DNA of 64,000 nucleotides, from contig CAWGGM010000020.1 of NCBI GenBank assembly GCA_963822115.1, positions 62,001-126,000 on the forward strand. Reading direction: 5' to 3'. Made by a program: the position numbers and the translations under genes. The notes below the pieces were generated by a model that worked only from the letters and a program-made list of their open reading frames with translations, made no database searches and was not told the DNA's origin. This document shows, in pieces, positions 51,793 to 59,769 of this stretch. Positions within the stretch are counted from its first letter, which is position 1. Each line of letters starts with the position of its first letter. Origin of the DNA: CAWDXG01 sp963822115. Its GTDB lineage: Bacteria > Myxococcota_A > Polyangia > Polyangiales > Polyangiaceae.

Positions 51793-53421
51793 CTACTGCT
51801 TTGGCACGATCACGGACACGCTCAGCGCAGGCTGGTCGTATGCGAACGTGTTCTGTCCCGATGCGGAGAGGGGTGCCGCCGAGACGAAGCTGGGGCTTGC
51901 CGAGGTCAGCGCATAGACGCGACACGAGCTGTACGTGGTCGCGCCGTCGATGATCAGTGTGGTCGGCCGTTCCTCCAGCCGCTTGTTCATCGTGATGATG
52001 ACGAGGTGCGTTGGGTTGGAGGAATCGACGCTGGCGTAGACCGAGGAGCCGACCCGGTCGTTGGTCGCCGCGCTGACCGACGTGTCGCCGAAGTGCGCGC
52101 CCTTGCCGTCGTAGTCCAGGTAGGCGGAAAATCCTGCCAGGGTGTACGAATCGTCGCCGTCGGAAAGGTCGACTGCCGCGGCGCCAACGCCCTGCCGGCC
52201 GAAGATGCCGAGTACGTCGGTTGTGGCGATCGCACCGCTGATGTCACCACCGCCTCCGTAGTACCAGGCACTGAACGAGAGCTTGGTGCCCGGGTAGTGG
52301 CTGGCGATCACCTGCTGGAGGCGCGGGATCAAATGGATGGTGTCCTCCCCCAACACGTCCTGGATCCAGCTGTTCTCGTGGTAGGTGGAGTCCCACAGTT
52401 CGCGCGGTGCCTGCAGTCGCGCAGCGACGACCTCCGGTCCCGCATCGGCTGCGATGACACGGACTCCCGCTCCCTGGACCTCGGGCCACCAGTGCACGTC
52501 GAGGTAGTCAATCAGCCGCTTGCCGTTGGTCGACTGCGCTGCCTGCATCTGGTCCAGGTAGTACGGGATGAACTCGCCCTTGGTCGTGGCGTCGGGGGAG
52601 TTCTGCAGGTTCGTGAAGCTCTGCCAGCCATAACCCACGTAGCCGAGCACGGGCGCCGCAGGCCAGACCGCCTTGATCGCCTTGGCGAAGGAGATGTTGC
52701 GTGTCACCAGCTCGTCGTACCCGGTGTGCTGCGGATGGATTTCGGGATGGTCCTCGAACCAAAGCGCTGGCTGGTTGTCGAGCGCGAACAACACGGGCGT
52801 GGTGCCTGCGGCGTTCTTCGCCCAGTTGACGAATTCGTCCTGGTAGACGGTGCCGTCCGTCAGATCCGCGCTCGCGGGAAACGCGCCGTTCATCGACGGC
52901 TTGTTCACATCGAAGCGCTGCGCCAGATAGCTCTTGCCAGACGCGCGGACGTCGCCGCCCTTGCTGTCGCCGGCGACGTAGTCCCCGATCGGTACCGTGA
53001 CGATCGCGCTCGCGTTGCTCTTGGCGGCCTCGTCGAGCACTTCCTTTACAGCGCCACCGGGCTCGGTGCTTTCGCTGGCCGCCCGGTTCTCGTAGCCCTC
53101 GAGCCGGCCGCCGTTGGTGGCGTTGATCTCCCAATTGTACGCTGGGCTGTCGTTGCCGCCGAGCCGAAGCAGAGCTGCTTTCATCTTGCTGGCCCCGGAG
53201 CTGTTGACGCCGTAGATCAGCGGCGAAATCGCGTGCTTGTCGTTGGCGGGGGAAATGCGGAGCTCAAGCTCCACCATCGCGCCTCCGTCGGTTCCACCGC
53301 TGCCCGGCGCTCCAGCGCTGCCGGCGCCGCCAGCGTCTGCAGCAGTGTTGCTGGCGCTCGAACCGCAGCCGGTGCCCAGCAGAAATACAAGCATGAAGGG
53401 TCCGAGTGTCGTGATACGCAT
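51793..53421 (-). CDS. GH44-family glycosidase homologue, probably non-catalytic, secreted lipoprotein
   Basis: 542 aa. Lipobox GTGCGS at about residue 18, then a Gly/Ala linker. The mature protein follows glycoside hydrolase family 44 (endoglucanase/xyloglucanase): SPLIYGVNSSG, LLRLGGNDSPAYNWEIN, a TIM-barrel core and a C-terminal beta domain. In family members the acid/base Glu sits in a DNEP-type motif and the nucleophile in a GEYN-type motif (E186 and E359 of Clostridium thermocellum Cel44A, from memory). Here these are Gln217 (ALDNQPALW) and Ala384 (FSAWYYGG), while the paralogue at 60956 keeps both Glu. The protein probably binds rather than cuts glycan. It starts 15 nt after the PilZ stop. 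Confidence 0.88.
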   Translation of the reverse strand: MRITTLGPFMLVFLLGTGCGSSASNTAADAGGAGSAGAPGSGGTDGGAMVELELRISPANDKHAISPLIYGVNSSGASKMKAALLRLGGNDSPAYNWEINATNGGRLEGYENRAASESTEPGGAVKEVLDEAAKSNASAIVTVPIGDYVAGDSKGGDVRASGKSYLAQRFDVNKPSMNGAFPASADLTDGTVYQDEFVNWAKNAAGTTPVLFALDNQPALWFEDHPEIHPQHTGYDELVTRNISFAKAIKAVWPAAPVLGYVGYGWQSFTNLQNSPDATTKGEFIPYYLDQMQAAQSTNGKRLIDYLDVHWWPEVQGAGVRVIAADAGPEVVAARLQAPRELWDSTYHENSWIQDVLGEDTIHLIPRLQQVIASHYPGTKLSFSAWYYGGGGDISGAIATTDVLGIFGRQGVGAAAVDLSDGDDSYTLAGFSAYLDYDGKGAHFGDTSVSAATNDRVGSSVYASVDSSNPTHLVIITMNKRLEERPTTLIIDGATTYSSCRVYALTSASPSFVSAAPLSASGQNTFAYDQPALSVSVIVPKQ

Positions 53422-53436
53422 GGATACCTGCTCCGT

Positions 53437-53763
53437 TTAGTGAAGGACGACTCCCTTGCGACTTGCGTCGTCGAGTACTTCGGCAATCTCCAGTCGGTCG
53501 ACATCGCTGATGCCGACGTAGCGCATGGCCTGCAGCGTGCCGTCGGTCCAGACGGTGCGCGCAAATGTGTGGATGGTGCGACCCTGCAGGGAAAGCTCGA
53601 TTGAGTAGACGAGTTGCGGATCTCTTTCGGCAAGGCTTTGCGGTCGTTGGATGACCAGGCCGCGGGACGACACGTCGATGCCACGACATGCGTGAGGGAA
53701 ACCGTCGACATGTTGCGTCACTGGAAAATCGATCTGCCCTCGCATGGCCAGCCGTCGTTCCAT
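53437..53763 (-). CDS. PilZ domain protein
   Basis: 108 aa, a single PilZ domain. The N-terminal ERRLAMR and the DVSSRGLVI segment correspond to the RxxxR and (D/N)xSxxG c-di-GMP-binding motifs; the first is slightly atypical. Cytoplasmic. It heads an operon with the GH44-like gene (15 nt) and probably the sigma-54 activator gene. A -24/-12 promoter lies 31 nt upstream of ATG 53763. The second PilZ gene in the window (62699) also sits next to a GH44 gene, so the pairing is conserved within this locus. Confidence 0.85.
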   Translation of the reverse strand: MERRLAMRGQIDFPVTQHVDGFPHACRGIDVSSRGLVIQRPQSLAERDPQLVYSIELSLQGRTIHTFARTVWTDGTLQAMRYVGISDVDRLEIAEVLDDASRKGVVLH

Positions 53764-53793
53764 CGCAACCTCACTTCCTCAACGCGGAGCTTT

Positions 53794-53809
53794 TGCATTG
53801 TCTGTGCCA
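53794..53809 (-). promoter_or_regulatory. Sigma-54 (-24/-12) promoter of the PilZ-GH44 operon
   Basis: On the minus strand the sequence reads TGGCAC AGACA ATGCA. The -24 box is perfect and the -12 box differs from TTGCA only in its first base, with the required 5-nt spacing between boxes. Transcription would start near 53782, leaving an about 20-nt leader with GAGG before the PilZ ATG at 53763. Confidence 0.72.
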
Positions 53810-53918
53810 GTGCGCTCCGGCGGCAGCGCACTGCTCTCGGTGACCTATGTCGCCGAGTAGCGGCACAGGTCACTCACTGCACCGCGTCGCGCGAACCGTA
53901 CAGATTGGCGAAACGAGG

Positions 53919-53933
53919 TGCGAACAGTTCGCA
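53919..53933. promoter_or_regulatory. Palindrome TGCGAAC-A-GTTCGCA, candidate activator binding site
   Basis: A perfect 7-bp inverted repeat around one central base, about 144 bp upstream of the predicted PilZ transcription start, within the usual distance for an enhancer site of a sigma-54 activator. A related half-conserved sequence (GCGAACCGTAC) lies about 30 bp away near 53891. It could instead regulate the divergent dps gene. Confidence 0.42.
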
Positions 53934-54055
53934 GCGTGCAACAGCGCCTGCTTCAACCACCGAGCAGCAAATCGACAAGCGAGGACCTCGCGGCCGTCCT
54001 CTCACCGTTACACAGCGCACGGCGTCACGGTGAAAGCGACAGGACGCCTCCCGGC

Positions 54056-54592
54056 ATGATCAGTGCATTGGCATCGATGGAAGAAGCGGAAATGTGGTTG
54101 GGAGACAGCACGATGGATACCGAACTCGGTTCTGCCACCGACGAACGCGAGGAAATCGCGAGCGGGCTATCGAAGATCCTGACCGACACGTTCACGCTGT
54201 ACCATCAGACGCACCGGCTGCACTGGCATCTCAGGGGTACGACGCTGCAGGCGCTGGATGCGATGCTCCACGAGCAGTACGGCGAGGTGCGTCCCGTGGT
54301 CGAGGCAATCGCCACGCGCATCCGGGAGTTGGGCTTCGCGATGCCGGACGCCTATGCCGACCTCGTGAAGCTGACGTCGATCTGGGAAGATCCCGGGCTG
54401 CCCGACCATATCCGCACGCTGCAGCTCCTGGCCGACGCGCACGACGCCGTCGCACGTACCGCGCGCGGCGTGTTCAAGCTGGCGGCCAGAGCACGCGACG
54501 AGCGGACCTGCGATCTGATGCTGCGGCGGATGCAGATCCACGAGACGACAGCGTGGATGCTGCGCAACCTGGCGGCGTGGGAGACGCACTGA
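54056..54592 (+). CDS. dps: Dps-family ferritin-like protein
   Basis: 178 aa from ATG 54056. The four-helix core has the Dps pattern: LYHQTHRLHWHLRGTTLQALDAMLHEQYGEV, with the His and the Asp/Glu of the inter-subunit ferroxidase site (HWH...D...E), then RELGFAMPDAY and the C-terminal helix. Dps dodecamers oxidise and store iron and protect DNA in stress. The N-terminal about 25 residues are unconserved, so a later start (for example ATG at 54113) is possible. It is divergent from the PilZ operon and convergent with the helical protein at 54621. Confidence 0.88.
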   Translation: MISALASMEEAEMWLGDSTMDTELGSATDEREEIASGLSKILTDTFTLYHQTHRLHWHLRGTTLQALDAMLHEQYGEVRPVVEAIATRIRELGFAMPDAYADLVKLTSIWEDPGLPDHIRTLQLLADAHDAVARTARGVFKLAARARDERTCDLMLRRMQIHETTAWMLRNLAAWETH

Positions 54593-54620
54593 GAGCCGCC
54601 TCCGAGCGCGGCATCCCACG

Positions 54621-55193
54621 TCACGATGCTTCGGGTTCCGACGTTTCTTCGCCCCTGAGCTCCCAGTCGAGACACGCGATCGCCGACTCGACCTGCTGGA
54701 CGCGCGTCCACACCCGGCTCAAGGGGTGTTCGCTCGAGCGGACGGGTTCGCAGAGCTCGTCGAGGCGCTGGAACAGCGGATCGATCAGATCCTGCTTGTA
54801 TGCGGACGAGCGCCGCGCGAGAGCCTGTTCGCCCACGCGCCACAGGGCGCTTTCGCCGAGCTCGATGAGCTCGCGCAGCGACGCGAGCACATTCGCGCAC
54901 CAGGCGTACGACGCGGACAGGTAGGCGCTCACAGGCGAGCCCGGAGCAAGCCACGGTCGCACGCGTGGATCGATGACCGCGACGTGCAGGTCGTGGAGCG
55001 CATCGCCGACCTCCTCGAGGCTGGCGACGCATTCGGTCAGAAAGGCCTTCTCGGCAGCCTCGCGTACCGCGAGCGAGAGCTTGTGCAGCACCAGGATCTT
55101 CTGGCCGACGAGACTCGCCGCCTGGACCCAGCGCTGCTGCATGGCGGCAGCCTCCAGGCGGTCGCTGTACCCGGTGAACTGGACATTCGCCAT
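54621..55193 (-). CDS. Conserved-looking helical hypothetical protein
   Basis: 190 aa from ATG 55193. It is almost entirely helical with no signal peptide: MQQRWVQAASLVGQKILVLHKL, AFLTECVASLEEVGDALHDL and VWTRVQQVESAIACLDWELRG. The heptad-like spacing suggests coiled coil or helical bundle, and it is cytoplasmic. No family recognised. It is divergent from the exopolysaccharide operon across 348 bp, and its stop faces that of dps 28 bp away. A role in polysaccharide regulation is possible from position only. Confidence 0.65.
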   Translation of the reverse strand: MANVQFTGYSDRLEAAAMQQRWVQAASLVGQKILVLHKLSLAVREAAEKAFLTECVASLEEVGDALHDLHVAVIDPRVRPWLAPGSPVSAYLSASYAWCANVLASLRELIELGESALWRVGEQALARRSSAYKQDLIDPLFQRLDELCEPVRSSEHPLSRVWTRVQQVESAIACLDWELRGEETSEPEAS

Positions 55194-55343
55194 TTCCGCA
55201 CCCCGTTGCGTATCCAGTGCAGCGATCGTGCCGGTGGCCTCCAGGACGACTCCGGCGCGCGCCGAATGGCGCCAATGGCGGGCAATGTGGGTGTTGGGGG
55301 GACCGGCGACAACGGGCGGGGTCTGCGGCGCAGGCGACAAGTA

Positions 55344-55353
55344 GCGAACGTTC
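55344..55353. promoter_or_regulatory. GCGAACGTTC palindrome, candidate activator site
   Basis: Related to the TGCGAACAGTTCGCA palindrome at 53919 (same GCGAAC...GTTC arms, without the central base) and about 183 bp upstream of the predicted start of the exopolysaccharide operon. Confidence 0.3.
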
Positions 55354-55505
55354 TGCGCTCCCGGCGGACCGGCTTGCACGGTTGCGCTTTGCAGGGCGCC
55401 GATGTCCTTCGCAATTTCCCAGGAAGAGCGCGGGATCGAGGCAAATTGCCCGCTCCTATGGCCAGTGCCCGGGCTGGAGCGCGCTCTCCCTGTCTGGCCG
55501 CGCTC

Positions 55506-55521
55506 TGGCTCGCGGCTTGCA
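55506..55521 (+). promoter_or_regulatory. Sigma-54 (-24/-12) promoter of the exopolysaccharide operon
   Basis: The sequence TGGCTC GCGGC TTGCA has one mismatch to TGGCAC-N5-TTGCA; the invariant GG and GC are present with correct spacing. Transcription would start near 55532, just upstream of GGGGG and ATG 55542, so the leader would be only about 10 nt. Confidence 0.62.
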
Positions 55522-55541
55522 ACTTCCTGTCCGGGGGTAGC

Positions 55542-57062
55542 ATGAGCGATCCGGACGACTCTTCTCGGAATATCGAAAGCGCAGAGCTCTTCGACCGCCA
55601 GAAACTCCGCGACAACTATGACTTCGTAGTTGGAGCGCTGCGCCGTCACTGGCGCCTTGCGGGCGGCATCTTCGTGGTCATCATGGGCCTGGCGATCCTG
55701 GCGGTAGCCACGCTGCCTAGGAAGTACCACGTTGAAGCGAAGGTTCTTGCGCAGACCAACCAGGCGCTCTCGGTGGGCAGTGAGGATCCGAACTCGAACG
55801 CGCCCACACGCGGCGCCGTCGAGCTGATCCGCGGACGCGAGAACCTGTCGCGTATCGTGCGCGCAACCGATCTCGTGCGGCACTACGAGAGCCACCGGTC
55901 GCTGGCGCAGCGTGCACGCGACGCGGTCATGGGTTGGGTCAGTGGGCCACAGACGGAGCAGGCGAAGACCGACGCGATGGTCGACCTGCTGGAAAAGCGC
56001 CTCTCGGCGTGGACGAGCGACGGCACCGTCACGATCTCCATCGACTGGACGGACCCACAGATGGCGGTCCGGTTGGTTGACGAGGCCGAACAGAACTTCC
56101 TGCTGGCGCGCTACTCGCAGGAGGTCAGTGCCATCGTCGATTCGATCGGTATCATCCGCCGTCACGCCAAGGACCAGAAAGCCGATGTCGATGCTGCCGT
56201 GGCGGCGGCCGAGAAGGTCACACCGGGCCTCGGTGATCGAGGCGAGAAGAAGGCGTCCAGGGGCCGCAACAAGGCTGCGCCCGCACGGGTCGTCCATCGA
56301 AGCGTGGTCCGGCGGACTGGCCCGGCGCCCGACCTGGGTCAGCTGAAGCTGACCATCGACGCCAAGCAGCGCGTCATCAACGACCTTGAGGACATGCGTC
56401 GCCGCCGGCTCGCCGAGGCCCAGGCGAAGCTTGCCGAGCTCAAGACGCAGTACACCGACAACCATCCTTCCGTGATCGACGCCCGCCAGACGATCGTCGG
56501 GCTCTCCAGACCATCTCCGCAGGTCGCGTCGCTACAGCGAGAGCTGGCGCCATTGAAGGCCGAATACCAGCGCAAGGCTGCCCAGGCCCGGCAACTTGCG
56601 GCTGCCGCCGGTGCGGCATCGCGCCCCACCATCAGCGCGTCGATCACCCCGCCGCGGTTGTCGAACGACATCGTCGGGCTCGACAGCGCGCTCCGGCTGC
56701 AGCGCGACCCGGCAGCGGTCTACGCGCACGCGCGTCTCCGTGACGCAATGGACAAGTACGCGGCGCTGCGGGCGCAGGCCCAGAAGGCCCAGATGGACCT
56801 CGAGACGGCGCGCGCTGCCTTCAAGTATCGCTACAACGTGGTCAGCCCGCCCGAGTTCCCGCGCAAGCCGGTGAGCCCGAAAGTTCCGCTGATCATCGTA
56901 GCGGCTTTCATCGCGGCCCTGTTCGCGGGTGTGTTCTTCGCTGTCGTGGCCGACCTGCGCAAGGGAAGGCTCGTCGAGCGATTCCAGATCGAACGGATGC
57001 TCGACCGGCCGCTCCTCGGTGAAATCGACCTGAGGCTTCTGCCGAGACACAGGCTCAAGTGA
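55542..57062 (+). CDS. Wzz/GumC-like polysaccharide co-polymerase (chain-length determinant)
   Basis: 506 aa from ATG 55542 with GGGGG upstream. Topology is classical: an N-terminal membrane helix (about 43-64, GGIFVVIMGLAILAVATL), a large periplasmic part with coiled-coil segments (about 200-430, KLTIDAKQRVINDLEDM, LAELKTQYTDNHPSVIDA), the Pro-rich motif SPPEFPRKPVSPKVP, and a C-terminal helix (IIVAAFIAALFAGVFFAVV). It controls polymer chain length and links to export. The cytoplasmic tyrosine-kinase domain of Wzc proteins is absent, so a separate kinase is expected elsewhere. First gene of the operon behind a sigma-54 promoter. Confidence 0.88.
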   Translation: MSDPDDSSRNIESAELFDRQKLRDNYDFVVGALRRHWRLAGGIFVVIMGLAILAVATLPRKYHVEAKVLAQTNQALSVGSEDPNSNAPTRGAVELIRGRENLSRIVRATDLVRHYESHRSLAQRARDAVMGWVSGPQTEQAKTDAMVDLLEKRLSAWTSDGTVTISIDWTDPQMAVRLVDEAEQNFLLARYSQEVSAIVDSIGIIRRHAKDQKADVDAAVAAAEKVTPGLGDRGEKKASRGRNKAAPARVVHRSVVRRTGPAPDLGQLKLTIDAKQRVINDLEDMRRRRLAEAQAKLAELKTQYTDNHPSVIDARQTIVGLSRPSPQVASLQRELAPLKAEYQRKAAQARQLAAAAGAASRPTISASITPPRLSNDIVGLDSALRLQRDPAAVYAHARLRDAMDKYAALRAQAQKAQMDLETARAAFKYRYNVVSPPEFPRKPVSPKVPLIIVAAFIAALFAGVFFAVVADLRKGRLVERFQIERMLDRPLLGEIDLRLLPRHRLK

Positions 57063-58207
57063 GTTCTTCATCGGAGACACCGGCTCGTCGCGCATTCCAC
57101 GTTCCCTCGCTCGACGGGATACGCGCCATGTCGTTCCTGCTCGTCTTCGCGGCGCATGCAGGTCTCCACGACTACGTGCCCGGTGGCTTCGGGGTGACCG
57201 TCTTCTTCTTCCTGAGCGGCTACCTGATCACGACGTTGCTCAGGCTCGAGCACGATTCGCGCGGAACTATCAGCTTCTCGCAGTTCTATCTGAGGCGGGT
57301 GCTCAGGATCCTGCCACCGTTCTACATCGTGATGGTGGCTTCCGCGCTGGCTGCCGCGGTGGGGCTCATCGCCGGCGGGTTCCATCCACGGGCTCTGGCA
57401 GCACAGGCGCTCTACTACGCCAACTACTGGATCGTGGGTCACGGCTACGACGCCTTGCCGTCTGGCACCGGCGTGTACTGGTCGCTGGCCGTCGAGGAGC
57501 ACTTCTACCTGCTGTTCCCCGCCCTGTACTTCGTGCTGCGACGTTCGATGCAGCGGAAACGCCAGGCGCTCGTGCTGCTCGGACTGTGCGCGGTCGTTCT
57601 CGGCTGGCGGCTGGTCCTGGTGTATGGGCTGAACGCGCCCCCGGACCGTACCTACCTGGCCAGCGATACGCGCGTCGATTCCATCCTCTTCGGCTGTGCG
57701 CTTGCGCTCTACGGCAACCCGGCGGTCGATGGCCCCTCGCGGGTCACGGAGTGGGCGTGGAAGTGGCTGCTGCTGCCCGGCGGCCTGTTGGTGCTGCTGT
57801 TCACGTTCGGGTACCGGGATCCAGCCTTCCGACAGACGTTCCGCTATTCGTTGCAGGGCATCGCGCTGGTGCCGCTGTTCGTCGTGGCGATGCGCTACCC
57901 GGAATGGGGCCCGTTCCGGCTGCTCAACCTCAAGCCCGTCAGCTTCATGGGCGTGCTGTCGTACTCGCTGTATCTGGTCCACCACGTGCTGCTCGACGCG
58001 ATCGGCAAGGAGCCGACGCTGCTGCGAGCCGGACTCGGGCTCGCCTCGTCGATCGCGGTCTCGTACGGCATCTACGTGGTGGTCGAGAAGCCGTGTGCGC
58101 GGCTGCGCCGCCGGCTCGCGCGCATTACCACCGCCCGGCCCGAGGAAGAGAAGCCCGTACTGCGTCCGCGTGCAGCATTCGCGGAGATGGAGGCCCGGCG
58201 GACATGA
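57059..58207 (+). CDS. Acyltransferase 3 family membrane protein (OafA/YrhL-like)
   Basis: 382 aa. GTG 57059 overlaps the previous stop by 4 bp. About ten membrane helices fill the protein. The acyltransferase 3 motifs are present: VPSLDGIRAMSFLLVFAAHAG with the catalytic-site His, FFFLSGYLITTLL, FYLRRVLRILPPFY and SLAVEEHFYLLFP. It should acetylate or otherwise acylate sugars of the exported polysaccharide. The two following genes are coupled by 4-bp overlaps. Confidence 0.9.
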   Translation: MSSSSETPARRAFHVPSLDGIRAMSFLLVFAAHAGLHDYVPGGFGVTVFFFLSGYLITTLLRLEHDSRGTISFSQFYLRRVLRILPPFYIVMVASALAAAVGLIAGGFHPRALAAQALYYANYWIVGHGYDALPSGTGVYWSLAVEEHFYLLFPALYFVLRRSMQRKRQALVLLGLCAVVLGWRLVLVYGLNAPPDRTYLASDTRVDSILFGCALALYGNPAVDGPSRVTEWAWKWLLLPGGLLVLLFTFGYRDPAFRQTFRYSLQGIALVPLFVVAMRYPEWGPFRLLNLKPVSFMGVLSYSLYLVHHVLLDAIGKEPTLLRAGLGLASSIAVSYGIYVVVEKPCARLRRRLARITTARPEEEKPVLRPRAAFAEMEARRT

Positions 58208-59769
58208 AGACTTTCTTCTTCGGGGCGTCGATCGTGGTCCTGTGCGTGGCCACGTTGGTCATGCTGGTGCTGGGCAACGGCAGCCTGCTTCTGGCGCTGG
58301 CTCCCGTGCTGCTGTTCGCCGTGATCTATGCCACGTGGCGGTTGCCGCTGCGCTACCCGCTGTTGGTCGTCACGTTCCTGGCTCTCACGCTGGAAAACCC
58401 GGCCGACGCGCCAGCGCAGGGTCAGTGGAAGTCGCCTCTGTACACAGTCGGCTCGGTCCTGCTCACGCACCTCAACCACACGTTTGGGCACAAGTGGCTG
58501 ATCTTCTCCGGTCTGGACGTGATCCTCGTGTATCTGCTGGCGATTGCGTTCTATCGCCGCCTGAGCGGGGCGCGCGCCGACAAGGCGGGCCGGGTGCCGA
58601 CCGCGAGTCCCATGCGGTGGTTGGTGGCGATCATCCCCATCGCCGCAATCGGCATGTGGCTGTGGGGGATGGCGCGGGGCGGCGCCGATGTTTCCAGCTC
58701 GCTCTGGCAGGTGCAGCGCGTCGTCTATCTGCCGGTCGTGTTCCTGCTCTTTGCCGTCGCATTGCGCGGAACGCGCGATCGTGCCGCCCTGGCCAAGGTG
58801 TTCGTGGCCGCTGCTTGCGTGAAGGCGCTGCTGGCCATCTACATCCGCGCGACCGTCGCGCCCCCCGCCGGCAAAGCGGAGCTCGAATACGCCACGACGC
58901 ATCCTGACTCGATGCTCTTCGCCGGGGCGTTCTGCCTCGTTGTCGCGCTTCTGATCGAGCGCTTCGACAAGAAGCGCCTGGCCCTGGCAGCCGTAATCCT
59001 GCCGCTCCTGTTTGCCGGAATGATCGCGAACACGCGACGGATAGTCTGGGTCGAGCTCGTCGTCGCGTTGGTCGCGCTCTACGCACTGACGCCGTGGACC
59101 CGTGCACGCCGCGTCATCGCACGCACTGTGATCGTCGCCTCGCCGGTCGTGCTCGTCTACTTCGCCGTCGGTTGGTCAGCCAGCTCCGGGACATTTGCGC
59201 CGGTCGAGATTGCGCGTTCGGTCGTCGATTCGCACGCCAACCAGTCGACCGAATGGCGCGACTGGGAAAACTACGATCTCGTCTACACCGTGCGCCACCA
59301 CCCCGTTCTCGGAACGGGCTATGGGCATGGCTACATCGAACTGGTGAAACTGCCGGACATCTCGGATGTCTACTCGCTGTACCGGTACATTCCGCATAAC
59401 AGCATCCTCGGCATCTGGGCGTACGGCGGCATCGTTGGATTTGCGGCTATATGGATGGTGTACGCCGTTGCCATCTTCTTCGCTGCGCGTATCTACCCGC
59501 TCGCCCGCGGGCCTGATGAGCGCATCGCCACCCTGGCGTCCACGGCGGTCATCGTCGTCAATCTGGCGCACTGCTACGGCGACATGGGTCTGGGCACCTG
59601 GACCAGCGTCTTCACCGTCGCGCCGGCGCTGGCTGTCATCGGGCAGCTGGCTCTCGCGACCGGCGCCTGGCCGCGCAAGCAGCCGCTGGAGCAGCTGCCG
59701 CCCGAGAAGAAGCGTGTGGTCGTCCTCGGCATCGAACGTGCGACCGGCACGAAAGGGGTCGCGGCATGA
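58204..59769 (+). CDS. O-antigen ligase/Wzy-polymerase-like membrane protein
   Basis: 521 aa with about ten to twelve membrane helices. The largest periplasmic loop (about residues 320-400, between FAVGWSASSG and YIPHNSILGIWAYGG) contains the conserved-looking HNSILGIWAYGG segment characteristic of the Wzy/WaaL superfamily, and NTRRIVWVELVVALVAL lies nearby. In this setting it most likely polymerises repeat units in the Wzx/Wzy pathway. The start overlaps the acyltransferase stop (ATGA), and its own stop overlaps the GT2 start. The flippase Wzx is not in the window. Confidence 0.85.
   Translation: MKTFFFGASIVVLCVATLVMLVLGNGSLLLALAPVLLFAVIYATWRLPLRYPLLVVTFLALTLENPADAPAQGQWKSPLYTVGSVLLTHLNHTFGHKWLIFSGLDVILVYLLAIAFYRRLSGARADKAGRVPTASPMRWLVAIIPIAAIGMWLWGMARGGADVSSSLWQVQRVVYLPVVFLLFAVALRGTRDRAALAKVFVAAACVKALLAIYIRATVAPPAGKAELEYATTHPDSMLFAGAFCLVVALLIERFDKKRLALAAVILPLLFAGMIANTRRIVWVELVVALVALYALTPWTRARRVIARTVIVASPVVLVYFAVGWSASSGTFAPVEIARSVVDSHANQSTEWRDWENYDLVYTVRHHPVLGTGYGHGYIELVKLPDISDVYSLYRYIPHNSILGIWAYGGIVGFAAIWMVYAVAIFFAARIYPLARGPDERIATLASTAVIVVNLAHCYGDMGLGTWTSVFTVAPALAVIGQLALATGAWPRKQPLEQLPPEKKRVVVLGIERATGTKGVAA

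Larger units (their letters stand above)
55194..55541. other. Divergent regulatory gap upstream of the exopolysaccharide operon
   Basis: 348 bp between the helical protein gene and the Wzz/GumC-like gene. It contains the sigma-54 promoter at 55506-55521 and a GCGAACGTTC palindrome at 55344-55353. An in-frame ATG at 55458 would give a lipoprotein-like leader, but it is not used here, because GumC-type proteins start just before the first membrane helix. Confidence 0.5.

Noticed and set aside
53919..53933. Palindrome considered as a LexA/SOS box
   Set aside because: Arms resemble CGAAC/GTTCG but the spacing is one base instead of the usual four, and neighbouring genes are not SOS genes.
53614..54059. 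Short plus-strand ORFs in the dps upstream region
   Set aside because: Overlap the PilZ gene or lack any start signal and domain; the interval is better explained as a regulatory region.
55458..55541. Upstream ATG giving a lipoprotein-like leader for the Wzz/GumC-like protein
   Set aside because: Known members begin with a cytoplasmic tail before the first membrane helix, and the predicted sigma-54 transcript would start downstream of this ATG.
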